Positions 16,826 through 24,699 of a stretch of 64,000 nucleotides of DNA are shown piece after piece. The stretch is from assembly GCA_963665015.2 (NCBI GenBank), contig CAXXSY010000004.1, positions 806,001 to 870,000 of the forward strand, written 5' to 3'. The DNA is from G963662655 sp963665015. GTDB lineage: Bacteria > Cloacimonadota > Cloacimonadia > Cloacimonadales > JAIOQZ01. Numbering within the stretch: position 1 is the first letter of the stretch; each line of letters starts with the position of its first letter. The notes under the pieces were generated by a model, which was not told where the DNA came from, did no database searches, and saw only the letters and a program-made list of their open reading frames with translations. A program made the position numbers and the translations under genes.

Positions 16826-17425
16826 ATGCTTCATCGAATCCTATTCGTTGACGACGACCAGAATCTACTCCGGTCGTACAAAAGACAATACCGGCGCCTG
16901 TATCAGGTCGAAATCGCCGAGAACGCCGCACATGCGCTCGAGATATTGAAGCAGGAGCCACCGGTGTCGGTCATGGTGACCGATTTCTCCATGCCGGATA
17001 TGGACGGGATCGAGCTGATCAAACGCAAGATGGAATTCGACACGCTCTCCGTGCCCATCCTGATCACCGGCAAGGCCGATCTCAACATGGCGATCCGGGC
17101 GGTCAACGAGTGCTCCATCTACCGCTTTCTGACCAAGCCGGTCGAGTTCGACGAGATGCTGCCCATCCTCGAAGGCGCCGTCGAGCAGTACAAGCTCAAT
17201 ATCGCCATCGCCGACGAACTTCACAAGCTCGAATGTCCCGAACTGACCGTCGCTGTCTGCTCCCACTGCCGGAAGGTCCGCAAGGTCGATGACGACGCTA
17301 CAAAGCAAGCTAACTGGAAGCACCTCGAAGTCTTCTTTACCCACAACTTCGGCATCGAATTTTCCCACGGACTCTGCCCCGATTGCGTCGAGAAGATGTA
17401 CAGCGAGGTGTTGAGGAAGGAGTAG
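16826..17425 (+). CDS. Response regulator with a C-terminal zinc-ribbon-like tail
   Basis: This 199-residue protein starts almost exactly like its upstream neighbour (MLHRILFVDDD). Its receiver domain has Asp53 in VMVTDFSMPDMDG and the lysine in FLTKPV. The C-terminal 60 residues carry CSHCRKVR, then W and F, and finally SHGLCPDC. This is the four-cysteine tail often attached to PAS or receiver proteins, whose function is unknown. AAGGAG lies seven bases before the ATG and the gap to the previous gene is two bases, so the three genes form one signalling operon. No DNA-binding domain is present, so output is likely through protein contact. Confidence 0.9.
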   Translation: MLHRILFVDDDQNLLRSYKRQYRRLYQVEIAENAAHALEILKQEPPVSVMVTDFSMPDMDGIELIKRKMEFDTLSVPILITGKADLNMAIRAVNECSIYRFLTKPVEFDEMLPILEGAVEQYKLNIAIADELHKLECPELTVAVCSHCRKVRKVDDDATKQANWKHLEVFFTHNFGIEFSHGLCPDCVEKMYSEVLRKE

Positions 17426-17463
17426 AGAACCCCATCCCGGCCTTCCCCTTTGCCAAAGGGGAA

Positions 17464-17918
17464 GGAGCAGAGAGGTGGTCGCTCTCCGTTGGTGCGCAGG
17501 CACCCTTGCCTGCATCTCTTTCTTCATCCTTGGGTACGCAGATGTCTCGTCTGTATAAACCAACTTCTGAATGTCCGAGCTTGCGAGGTCTTCCGAATGT
17601 TGGTTATTCTGTCTGAAGCAGGATGGAGAAGGAGACCCTCACCCCGGCCCTCTCCCATATCATGGGCGAGGGAGCAGAGAGGTGGTCGCTCTCCGTTGGT
17701 ACGCAGGCACCCTTGCCTGAATCTCCTTCATTATCCTTGGGTACGCAGATGTCTCGTCTGCATAAACCAACTTCTGAATGTCCGAGCTTGCGAGGTCTTC
17801 CGAATGTTGGTTATTATATCTGAAGCAGGATGGGCAGGATGGAGAAGGAGACCCTCACCCCGGCCCTCTCCCATTTCATGGGCGAGGGAGCAGAGAGGTG
17901 GTCGTTTACTGGCTATCA
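17464..17918. repeat. Two tandem copies of a 207-216 base composite repeat
   Basis: Copies begin at 17464 and 17671 and a partial third starts at 17887. Each unit strings together the same palindromic modules: GGTACGCAGGCACC with a GCAGGCA/TGCCTGC hairpin; GGTACGCAGATG with a GCAGA/TCTGC hairpin; an AACCAAC...GTTGGTT hairpin whose interior includes CCGAGCTTGCGAGG; the TCTGAAGCAGGATG box; and a CCCTCTCCCAT...CATGGGCGAGGG hairpin. The reading frames across this stretch are a by-product of repetition and are not genes. Confidence 0.85.
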
Positions 17919-18024
17919 TCCACCGGCATCTTCGTCCGCCCAGCACCTATCGACGTGTAACACCACGCCTTCGTCGTGAATGAACACGCCAATAGGTGCT
18001 GGGCGAACAAATCTGCCTGGCGGA
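17919..18024 (-). repeat. Conserved-flank variable-stem hairpin, copy 1
   Basis: The element runs from TCCACCGGCATCTTCGTCCG to GAACAAATCTGCCTGGCGGA. Its main stem pairs 17938-17952 with 17990-18004 with one C-A mismatch. The interior holds smaller stems (CGTGT/ACACG and CACG/CGTG). Compared with the copy at 43405, the outer half of the stem differs on both arms in a compensating way. The strand is set to minus because all A-C mismatches become G-U pairs in a minus-strand RNA. Function unknown. Confidence 0.7.
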
Positions 18025-18043
18025 GGTTTCGGGTCGGAAATGA

Positions 18044-18075
18044 TTGACATCCATGGTTCGTGGCGTTACCTTTTG
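18044..18075 (+). promoter_or_regulatory. Possible promoter of the DUF1858 gene
   Basis: TTGACA at 18044-18049 is followed after 17 bases by TACCTT at 18067-18072, extended to TACCTTTTG, which resembles the TAnnTTTG element of Bacteroidota-type promoters. It lies 23 bases before the start at 18098. Confidence 0.4.
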
Positions 18076-18097
18076 GTATTACATGTAAGGAGGCACC

Positions 18098-18331
18098 ATG
18101 GCAGATTTCAAGCCGGTAACGGCCGATCAATGGATCGAGGACATTTTGAGGGAGTACCCCGACGCGCAGGATTTCTTGAGCGAAAACGGCATCGTGTGCG
18201 TGATGTGCGGCGAGCCTGTGTGGGGATCGCTGGAGGAGCAGATGGAGGAGAAGGGCTTTGACGATGCGAAAAAGGTGGAGCTTGTGGCGTCGTTGAATAA
18301 ATTTCTGGTAGCCCGTTACGAAAAGGCTTAA
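18098..18331 (+). CDS. DUF1858 family protein
   Basis: The 77-residue protein matches DUF1858: the pattern IEDILREYPDAQDFLSENGI followed by CVMCGEPVWGSLEE is the family core. Two cysteines in a CVMC arrangement could form a redox disulfide or bind metal. Related domains occur fused to, or next to, hybrid-cluster and other redox proteins, but no function is established. AAGGAGG lies five bases before the ATG. It precedes the split aldehyde oxidoreductase operon on the same strand with about 150 bases between, so it may share its physiological context, but a separate promoter seems to serve the operon. Confidence 0.85.
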   Translation: MADFKPVTADQWIEDILREYPDAQDFLSENGIVCVMCGEPVWGSLEEQMEEKGFDDAKKVELVASLNKFLVARYEKA

Positions 18332-18355
18332 AGATTGTAAAAACACAGAATGTGG

Positions 18356-18385
18356 TTGACACCAGTACCGATTCATGACTATTCT
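18356..18385 (+). promoter_or_regulatory. Possible promoter of the aldehyde oxidoreductase operon
   Basis: TTGACA at 18356-18361 and TATTCT at 18380-18385 are 18 bases apart, about 96 bases before the first operon gene. No other candidate of similar quality is seen in the gap. Confidence 0.35.
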
Positions 18386-18481
18386 GACCAGTTATTTCCC
18401 TTTTTGACGAAATAACGCGATAACTACAAAACAACACCTGCGGGGAAAACATTTGATTTCTTGCAGTTAAGGAGGATGTGA

Positions 18482-19774
18482 ATGCCTGCATTGCAACTCG
18501 AAAAGATGCGTCAGGCGCACAAGATTCTGGCGGATGTCCCCTTCGAAGTTGTGCAGTTGAATCGCGGTTATGCAGATCGCACCCTGCACATCGACATCAG
18601 TTCGAATACCATCGAGACCAAGCCCGTCACGCAGCAGATGAAAGACCTGTGGATCGGCGGTAAGGGCTTCGACTTGTGGCTGACGTTCCAGCAAATCAAC
18701 AAAGACACCAAGTGGGACGATCCGGAAAACCCGATCTGTCTGAGCTCCGGACCGCTAGGCGGAACCACGTCGTTCCCTGGCTCCGGCAAGACCATCGCGA
18801 CCGCGATTTCACCCTTGACCAACTCCATGATGGACTGTAACGTCGGCGGCTATTTTGGTCCCTATCTCAAGTTTGCCGGATTCGACGCACTGAGCGTCTG
18901 CGGCAAGGCGGAAGAAGAAACCATCATCCTGATCGACGCCGTGAAGGGCCGTATCACCATCGAACAGGCCCCGCAGGAGAGCGTCGATTCGCACCTCCTG
19001 GCGGAAGAGCTTACCGAAATGTATGCCGACGACGAACTGGACAAGCGCAATGTCGCGATCATCTCCGCCGGTCGCGGCGCGGATCACGGTCGTATGGGCG
19101 TTCTGAATTTTTCGTTCTACGACTGGCGTCGTCGCGTCGCGCGACTCAAACAGGCCGGTCGCGGCGGCATCGGCACGGTGCTTCGTAACAAGAAGATCAA
19201 GGCGATCGTACTGAAGAATCGCGGTATTACGCCGGCATGGCGCGTTCACGAGAGCAAGGCCGCGAAGATGATGCGCCCGAAGGAACTGATCAATGTTCAG
19301 GGCGAGCGTATTCAGATCATCTGCGATATCATCGCCAAATGGGGCAACGATCCCGAGTACGTGATCGAGATGATGCAGGATATCCAGAACGAATTCCGCT
19401 GCATCCCGCAGGCGGCGATCGATGAACTGACCGCGCAGACCGGTACCCCGCGTTCGTGGCTCTACCATATTGCGACGTTTTACAAAGCGTTCAGCCTCGA
19501 AGAGAAGGGCGAGACCGTCATCCAGGTCTGTATGGGAACCGCGTGCCACGTCAAGGGCTCAGCGAAGATACTGGACGAGTTCGTCCGAGAGCTCGGTTGC
19601 CCCGTCGGCGGCACGACGCAGGACAGGAAGTTCAGCCTGGAAGGCGTTGCCTGTCTGGGCGCCTGCTCCATCGCGCCGGTGGTCAAGATCGGCGAGGAGG
19701 TTCACGGCGGCGTGCAGGTGCGGGACGTGAAGAAGCTGGTCGAACAAGCGAAGAAGGAGACGAACCATGGCTAA
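18482..19774 (+). CDS. Fusion of the AOR N-terminal domain to a NuoE-like [2Fe-2S] domain
   Basis: The 430-residue protein joins two unrelated modules. Residues 24-247 are domain 1 of aldehyde:ferredoxin oxidoreductase, which cradles the tungstopterin: landmarks are LSSGPLGGT (88-95), SPLTNSMMDCNVGGYFGPYLKFAGFD read in pieces, and QAGRGGIGTVLRNKKIKAIV (about 225-243). Residues 270-425 are a NuoE/HydC-type thioredoxin-fold domain with the [2Fe-2S] cysteines C350 and C355 (CMGTAC) and C391 and C395 (CLGAC). The remaining AOR domains are encoded two genes downstream, so the catalytic unit must assemble from two chains. An AAGGAGG site precedes the ATG. The next gene overlaps by eight bases. I know of no characterised enzyme with this arrangement. 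Confidence 0.9.
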   Translation: MPALQLEKMRQAHKILADVPFEVVQLNRGYADRTLHIDISSNTIETKPVTQQMKDLWIGGKGFDLWLTFQQINKDTKWDDPENPICLSSGPLGGTTSFPGSGKTIATAISPLTNSMMDCNVGGYFGPYLKFAGFDALSVCGKAEEETIILIDAVKGRITIEQAPQESVDSHLLAEELTEMYADDELDKRNVAIISAGRGADHGRMGVLNFSFYDWRRRVARLKQAGRGGIGTVLRNKKIKAIVLKNRGITPAWRVHESKAAKMMRPKELINVQGERIQIICDIIAKWGNDPEYVIEMMQDIQNEFRCIPQAAIDELTAQTGTPRSWLYHIATFYKAFSLEEKGETVIQVCMGTACHVKGSAKILDEFVRELGCPVGGTTQDRKFSLEGVACLGACSIAPVVKIGEEVHGGVQVRDVKKLVEQAKKETNHG

Positions 19775-21647
19775 ACTCACACCGAATGATATTCCGCGCA
19801 TCGCCGGTGAGGAGAAGGCACGTCAGGCAGCCTGGAAGGGCATGCTGATGGTTTGCACCGGCACCGGATGCGTATCCGCGCATGGTTTCGATATTCTCCA
19901 TGCATTACAGAAAGAGATCAAGGACGCCGGACTGGACAAGGAATGGGTCGCGGTGGGAACCGGCTGTAACGGTTTCTGCGCCGCCGGTCCGATCGTGGTC
20001 GTCCAGCCGCAGGGCGTTTTCTACCAGAAAGTGAAGATCGAAGACACGAAGGCGATCGTCGAAGAGCATCTGAAGGGCGGCAAGCCGGTCGAGCGCATTC
20101 TGTTCAAAGACCCGGTCAGCGGCGTCGTCGCGCAGACGATGGACGAGATCGGTTTCTTCCGCAAACAGCAGCTCATCGCGCTTCGCAACAAAGGTCTGGT
20201 CGATCCCGAAAATATACAACATTATATCGCGCGAGGCGGTTACGACGCGCTCAGAAAGATTCTCGAGCGCAAAGACCCTGAATCGGTGATCGAAGAGATC
20301 ATCGCGTCGGGTATCCGTGGCCGCGGCGGCGGCGGTTTCCCGACCGGTATCAAGTGGAAATCGGGTCGCAAGGCTGCCGAAGAGCGCAAAGAAGAGATTT
20401 ACGTGGTCTGCAACGCCGACGAAGGCGATCCGGGTGCTTACATGGATCGCAGCATTATCGAGACCGACCCGCATTCGGTGCTCGAGGGACTCTTGATCGG
20501 CGGTTTCGCGGTTGGCGCGAAGGAAGGCTACATCTATATCCGCAAGGAATATCCGCTTGCCATGGATCGACTGCACATCGCGATCGAACAGGCGCGCGAG
20601 ATGGGGCTTCTGGGCGAGGACATCCTCGGCTCGGGCTTCGATTTCGACATCCACGTACACCGTGGCGCCGGCGCGTTTGTCTGCGGCGAATCGACCGCCT
20701 TGATGGCGTCGATGGCAGGCCGTGCGGGCGAACCGCGCGCGAAGTACGTTCACAACGTCGAATACGGCTACCGTGATAAACCGACCGTGCTCAACAACGT
20801 GGAGACCTGGGCGAACATCCCGGTGATCATCGAGAAGGGCGCGAAGTGGTTCGCGGGTATTGGCTCGGGCGACGTGAGCGAGAATCCGTGGAACGGCTCC
20901 AGCGGCGCGAAGGTCTTTTCGCTGGTGGGTGACATCCACAACACCGGTCTCGTTGAAGCGCCCATGGGAATTTCGCTGCGCGAGATCATCGAGGACATCG
21001 GTGGCGGCATCCCGAATGGACGGCAGTTCAAGGCCGTGCAGACAGGCGGACCGAGCGGCGGCTGCATCCCTGCTTCCATGCTGGATATGCCGGTCGATTT
21101 CGATTCGCTGACCGAAGCCGGTTCGATGATGGGCTCCGGCGGTATGATCGTGATGGACGACCACACCTGCATGGTGGATGTGGCGCGCTATTTCATCGAC
21201 TTCCTGGTCGATGAGAGCTGCGGCAAATGCACGCCGTGCCGGGAAGGTCTGTTCCACATGCGAAATATCCTCCAGCGTATCTGCGACGGCAAGGGCACTG
21301 AGGAAGACATCGTCACGCTGGAAGAGCTGGCGCATACGGTGAAAGAAACCAGTCTCTGTCAACTCGGCGCCAGCGCTCCGAATCCGGTGCTCTCCACGCT
21401 GCGCTATTTCCGAGAAGAATACGAAGAACACATTCGAGATAAAAAGTGCCGCGCGGGCGTCTGCAAGGCATTGATACAATACGAGATCAACGACAAGTGC
21501 GTGGGCTGTACTGCCTGTGCGAAGGCTTGCCCGGTCGATGCGATTCGGGGTGAGGTGAAGAAGCTTCACACGATCGATCCGGAAAAATGTATCAAGTGCG
21601 GCATCTGCTATGAAACCTGCAAGTTCGACGCAGTGGAGGTGAAGTGA
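19767..21647 (+). CDS. NuoF/HydB-type NADH-binding flavoprotein subunit
   Basis: The 626-residue protein has the layout of the flavin subunit of bifurcating hydrogenases and formate dehydrogenases. In order it has a thioredoxin-fold [2Fe-2S] domain (CTGTGC and CNGFC), the FMN/NADH-binding core (GRGGGGFPTG and CNADEGDPGAYMDRS), an SLBB-type region, a [4Fe-4S] site (ESCGKCTPCREG plus the cysteine in SLCQLG) and a C-terminal 2[4Fe-4S] ferredoxin domain (CVGCTACAKACP and CIKCGICYETC). It would exchange electrons with NAD(H) and, in bifurcating relatives, split them between NAD and ferredoxin. It sits between the two halves of the AOR and overlaps both genes, so it is clearly part of that complex. 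RBS AAGGAG precedes the ATG. Confidence 0.95.
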   Translation: MAKLTPNDIPRIAGEEKARQAAWKGMLMVCTGTGCVSAHGFDILHALQKEIKDAGLDKEWVAVGTGCNGFCAAGPIVVVQPQGVFYQKVKIEDTKAIVEEHLKGGKPVERILFKDPVSGVVAQTMDEIGFFRKQQLIALRNKGLVDPENIQHYIARGGYDALRKILERKDPESVIEEIIASGIRGRGGGGFPTGIKWKSGRKAAEERKEEIYVVCNADEGDPGAYMDRSIIETDPHSVLEGLLIGGFAVGAKEGYIYIRKEYPLAMDRLHIAIEQAREMGLLGEDILGSGFDFDIHVHRGAGAFVCGESTALMASMAGRAGEPRAKYVHNVEYGYRDKPTVLNNVETWANIPVIIEKGAKWFAGIGSGDVSENPWNGSSGAKVFSLVGDIHNTGLVEAPMGISLREIIEDIGGGIPNGRQFKAVQTGGPSGGCIPASMLDMPVDFDSLTEAGSMMGSGGMIVMDDHTCMVDVARYFIDFLVDESCGKCTPCREGLFHMRNILQRICDGKGTEEDIVTLEELAHTVKETSLCQLGASAPNPVLSTLRYFREEYEEHIRDKKCRAGVCKALIQYEINDKCVGCTACAKACPVDAIRGEVKKLHTIDPEKCIKCGICYETCKFDAVEVK

Positions 21648-23638
21648 TGGAAAAGGTCGATATCATCATCAACGGCAAGAAAGCAACCGTCCCCAAAGGC
21701 ACCTTCCTGATGAAGGCGATGCAGAACGAAGGTATAACCGTGCCGACGCTGTGTCACCACAAGGACCTGACACCGTCCGGCACCTGCCGGCTCTGCGTGG
21801 TCGAGGTCGAACAGAACGGCAAGAAGAAAATCGTTACCAGTTGTAATTACCCGGTTAACAGTGAGATCAAGGTCGAGACCGACAGCGAGCGCGTCAGGCA
21901 GCATCGCAAGATTCTGGCGGAGCTGTACCTCGGTCGCTGGCCGAATGTCCCGCTGGTGCAGGATATCGCGAAGCGTTGCGGTGTGACCAAGAGCCGCTTC
22001 ACCAGCGAGCTGACCGAGGAGAGCGAAAAGGCGTGTATCCTCTGCGGTCACTGTGTGCGCGCCTGTCACGAATTCGTCGTCGAGGATATCCTCGATTTCG
22101 CGGGGCGTGGCATCAAGCGTCATCTGACCATGCCCTTCGGCGAGGTCGATCCGCACTGTATAGGCTGTACGAGCTGTGCGTACGTGTGCCCCACCGGCGC
22201 GATCGAGATTATCGACGACTTGCAGAATCCGGTCGATGCCAAGCTGATCCGCGACTACGGTATGCGCATCAACGCCGAGATGGCGACGCTGGACAAGAAC
22301 CAGTGCCGCATGCGTGAAGTGGGTACCGCCAACATCGTGGATGTCATGGATGCCTACGACCTTCTGCCGGTGCACAACTACAAGTTCGGTAAGCACGAAA
22401 AGACCAGCGAGATCAATTCGGTAGCGCTGAAGAAATACTATTTCACTCAGGAGATGCCGGACGGCTGCTGGAAAGGCTGCTCGATGGCGTGCGCCAAGAC
22501 GGTCGATGATTTCATATTGAAGACCGGTCCCTACAAGGGCGATAAGGTCTGCGTCGATGGGCCGGAATACGAGACGGCTGCCGGCGCGGCGAACATGGGC
22601 TGCTTCGACGCCGATTTCCTGGTCGAGTTCAACTTCTATTGCGACACCTACGGGATTGACACTATCTCGATGGCAACTTGTACCGCGTTTGTGATGGAGG
22701 CCTTCGAAGCCGGTCAGATCACGACCGAGCACACAGGCGGACTTGTGCTCAACTTCGGCGCAACGGACGCTGTCCTCGAGATGCTGCACCAGATGGCGCG
22801 CGGCGAGGGGTTCGGCGTGGATGTCGGACACGGTATCCGCTGGCTCAAGAACAAGTGGGTCAAGGAATACGGCGCCGACGAGAAGTTCCTGTGGGACATC
22901 GGAATGGAGGTCAAGGGGCTGGAGTACTCGGAGTACGTGTGTAAGGAATCCCTGGCGCAGCAGGTGGGCTACTCCGCCGCCGTGAAGGGGCCGCAACACG
23001 ACGAGGCCTGGCTAATTTTCATGGATATGGTCAACAACCAGATTCCGACCTTCGAGAACAAGGCCGAAGCGCTCTACTACTACCCGTTGTGGCGTACCTG
23101 GTTCGGACTGATGGGTCTCTGCAAGCTCATCTGGAACGACGTGGTGCCGAGCGACAACAGCAAGTATCCGCCACCCGTCGCGGCGAAGGTACCCGGTCAT
23201 GTCGAGGACTTTTTCAAGTTCTTCGAGGGTATGACCGGTATCCCTCTGGACGAGGAGAAGATGCTGGATCAGTCGGCGAGAGTCCACAACCTGCAACGCG
23301 TCATGTCACGTATGCTGGGTTACGGTACGCGCAAGGACGACATGCCGCCGTACCGTGCGGTGGGTCCGGTTACCGAAGAGGAATTCCTCTCGCGTGAGGA
23401 TCGGTTCCACAAGCAACTCAAGGAACTGCTCGATCTCGATCCCGAGAAGATGACGCTTCAGGAAAAGATGGACGTGCTGCGGGAATACCGCATGAAGCAA
23501 TACAACAAGGCTCTGGACGCCGCGTATCTCAGACGCGGCTGGACGCCGAACGGTGTGCCGAAGATCGAACGCCTGAAAGAACTGGGCATTGATCTGCCGG
23601 AGTTGATCGCGATTATAAAGGATGATCAAACAGCCTGA
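21647..23638 (+). CDS. NuoG-like ferredoxin module fused to the C-terminal half of AOR
   Basis: The 663-residue protein begins with a plant-type [2Fe-2S] domain (C36, C47, C50, C66) and a 2[4Fe-4S] domain (C130-C140 and C171-C181), as in NuoG and HydA. The His-Cys3 cluster that normally lies between is gone: the region around 84-110 lacks the cysteines. From about residue 212 it is AOR domains 2 and 3: GTANIVDVM, LLPVHNYKFG, the cluster motif C274-x3-C278-x3-C282, GPEYETAAG (305-313), IDTISMATCTAF and the late cysteine in GLMGLCKLIW. AOR domain 1 is supplied by the first gene of the operon. The complex should oxidise aldehydes, or reduce acids, with NAD and probably ferredoxin. The ATG at 21647 overlaps the previous stop. 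Confidence 0.9.
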   Translation: MEKVDIIINGKKATVPKGTFLMKAMQNEGITVPTLCHHKDLTPSGTCRLCVVEVEQNGKKKIVTSCNYPVNSEIKVETDSERVRQHRKILAELYLGRWPNVPLVQDIAKRCGVTKSRFTSELTEESEKACILCGHCVRACHEFVVEDILDFAGRGIKRHLTMPFGEVDPHCIGCTSCAYVCPTGAIEIIDDLQNPVDAKLIRDYGMRINAEMATLDKNQCRMREVGTANIVDVMDAYDLLPVHNYKFGKHEKTSEINSVALKKYYFTQEMPDGCWKGCSMACAKTVDDFILKTGPYKGDKVCVDGPEYETAAGAANMGCFDADFLVEFNFYCDTYGIDTISMATCTAFVMEAFEAGQITTEHTGGLVLNFGATDAVLEMLHQMARGEGFGVDVGHGIRWLKNKWVKEYGADEKFLWDIGMEVKGLEYSEYVCKESLAQQVGYSAAVKGPQHDEAWLIFMDMVNNQIPTFENKAEALYYYPLWRTWFGLMGLCKLIWNDVVPSDNSKYPPPVAAKVPGHVEDFFKFFEGMTGIPLDEEKMLDQSARVHNLQRVMSRMLGYGTRKDDMPPYRAVGPVTEEEFLSREDRFHKQLKELLDLDPEKMTLQEKMDVLREYRMKQYNKALDAAYLRRGWTPNGVPKIERLKELGIDLPELIAIIKDDQTA

Positions 23639-24236
23639 CCTGTTTGTCCGCAATGTGCCTGGCTCCACCGAAGTGCTTCAGCGCGCTACGGTGGGGTTGG
23701 CGGGTTGCGGGGGACTCGGCTCGAACGCCGCGGTGGCGCTTGCGAGAGCCGGCGTCGGGAGGTTGATCCTGGCGGATTTCGACCGCGTCGAACCAAGCAA
23801 CCTCAATCGTCAGCACTACTTCCTGTCCGATGTGGGGAAACCCAAGACGGACGCGCTCGCTGAACATCTCCGAAGAATCAATCCAAAAATTGAACTGAAA
23901 TTAATTTCGAAAAAGCTTGCCCCTTCTGATATCCCGTCAATCTTTGGCGCGGCTGACATCCTGATCGAGGCATTCGACAGGGCAGAAGCCAAACAGTGGT
24001 TAATTGAAGCCTGGTGTCGCGCGTTTCCGGATCGCCCGATTGTTGCGGGGAACGGGATCGGCGGACTGGGCGACACGGATTTGATCACGGTTCGCCGGAT
24101 GGGCAACATCTGGTTTTGTGGAGATGGAAGTAGCGACATGAGCCTCGGATTGTGCGCGGCTCGGGTCGGCATCGTTGCGATGATGCAGGCGAATGTCGCG
24201 ATATCGATACTGGTGAAGAAGAGTCATTTGGCATGA
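23622..24236 (+). CDS. ThiF/MoeB-family adenylyltransferase
   Basis: The 204-residue protein has the nucleotide-binding GCGGLGSNAAVALARAG motif and the DFDRVEPSNLNRQ motif of E1-like enzymes that adenylate the C-terminal glycine of sulfur-carrier proteins. It is short, in the range of the ThiF 'family 2' type, and lacks the zinc CxxC pairs of MoeB. Its start overlaps the end of the AOR-containing gene by 17 bases. The next gene encodes a MoaD/ThiS-like carrier, so it most likely activates that carrier for molybdopterin or tungstopterin dithiolene synthesis serving the oxidoreductase. A thiamine role cannot be excluded, but no thiamine genes are nearby. Confidence 0.88.
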   Translation: MIKQPDLFVRNVPGSTEVLQRATVGLAGCGGLGSNAAVALARAGVGRLILADFDRVEPSNLNRQHYFLSDVGKPKTDALAEHLRRINPKIELKLISKKLAPSDIPSIFGAADILIEAFDRAEAKQWLIEAWCRAFPDRPIVAGNGIGGLGDTDLITVRRMGNIWFCGDGSSDMSLGLCAARVGIVAMMQANVAISILVKKSHLA

Positions 24237-24318
24237 CAGAGCTTGCATAGTCAGATATCCACGATTGCCAAATGTCTCCATGATCATCTTGTAAGTGAGC
24301 TGAAAGACAAGGGAGTAC

Positions 24319-24519
24319 ATGATACTGGTCAATGACCGCGATGAGGTCAAATTCCGGGATAACATGACCGTTCAGGATGTTCTGGACGCGATGGGGTACG
24401 ATTGGGCGCTGTTGACGGTCACGGTTAACGACTCCTACGTTCCCCGGGAAGAATACACGGCATATCCGGTGCCGGACGGCGCCGATTTCAAGGCAATGCA
24501 TCTTTTCCATGGCGGATGA
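24319..24519 (+). CDS. MoaD/ThiS-like sulfur carrier protein
   Basis: This 66-residue ubiquitin-fold protein ends in HGG, the di-glycine tail that is adenylated and thiocarboxylated in MoaD and ThiS. The interior shows VQDVLDAMG and a central beta pattern with TVNDSYVPREEY, typical of the ThiS side of the family. AAGGGAG lies just before the ATG. Standing after an E1-like gene and a tungstopterin-type enzyme, it is most simply a carrier for that cofactor. AOR gene clusters in other anaerobes often carry such a pair. The assignment to pterin rather than thiamine is by context only. Confidence 0.88.
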   Translation: MILVNDRDEVKFRDNMTVQDVLDAMGYDWALLTVTVNDSYVPREEYTAYPVPDGADFKAMHLFHGG

Positions 24520-24596
24520 TCGGATGATCGTTCGTGTTGGGTTAGTTGAACTCAAATGAATAAGACATCATTCACGTACATTCTCGATTTCAATCC

Positions 24597-24636
24597 GCGC
24601 GTCAACGCGCAATTCATGAGCTCGTTCGCAAACGAG
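24597..24636 (+). terminator. Two adjacent hairpins after the AOR operon
   Basis: GCGCG-TCAA-CGCGC at about 24597-24610 and CTCGTT-CGCA-AACGAG at 24621-24636 can both fold. The following sequence TAGTATCCCCCTTTTCC has only a short T run, so this is a weak intrinsic terminator candidate between the carrier-protein gene and the aldehyde dehydrogenase. Confidence 0.35.
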
Positions 24637-24699
24637 TAGTATCCCCCTTTTCCCCAATTCATTCGATTTTCTCATTCTATATAAATGGAGGAAAATACC

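Noticed and set aside
17450..17983. Reading frames of up to 177 codons across the tandem repeats, and similar ones at 53991-54925.
   Set aside because: They arise because the repeat units lack stop codons in some frames. The products repeat the same peptide and have no start signals.
17919..18024. Possible integron attC site, given a conserved-flank palindrome with a variable stem.
   Set aside because: attC sites end in GTTRRRY/RYYYAAC boxes and are followed by a cassette; here the ends are TCCACC/GGTGGA-like, cassettes are absent and no integrase is present.
19905..21569. A 554-codon open frame antisense to the NuoF-like gene (and similar long frames antisense to the NuoG-AOR gene at 21608-22999 and to MutL at 28399-29751).
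   Set aside because: The plus- or minus-strand partner is a clear conserved protein. The antisense products are low-complexity, His/Arg/Asp-rich and match no family; such frames are expected opposite GC-rich genes.
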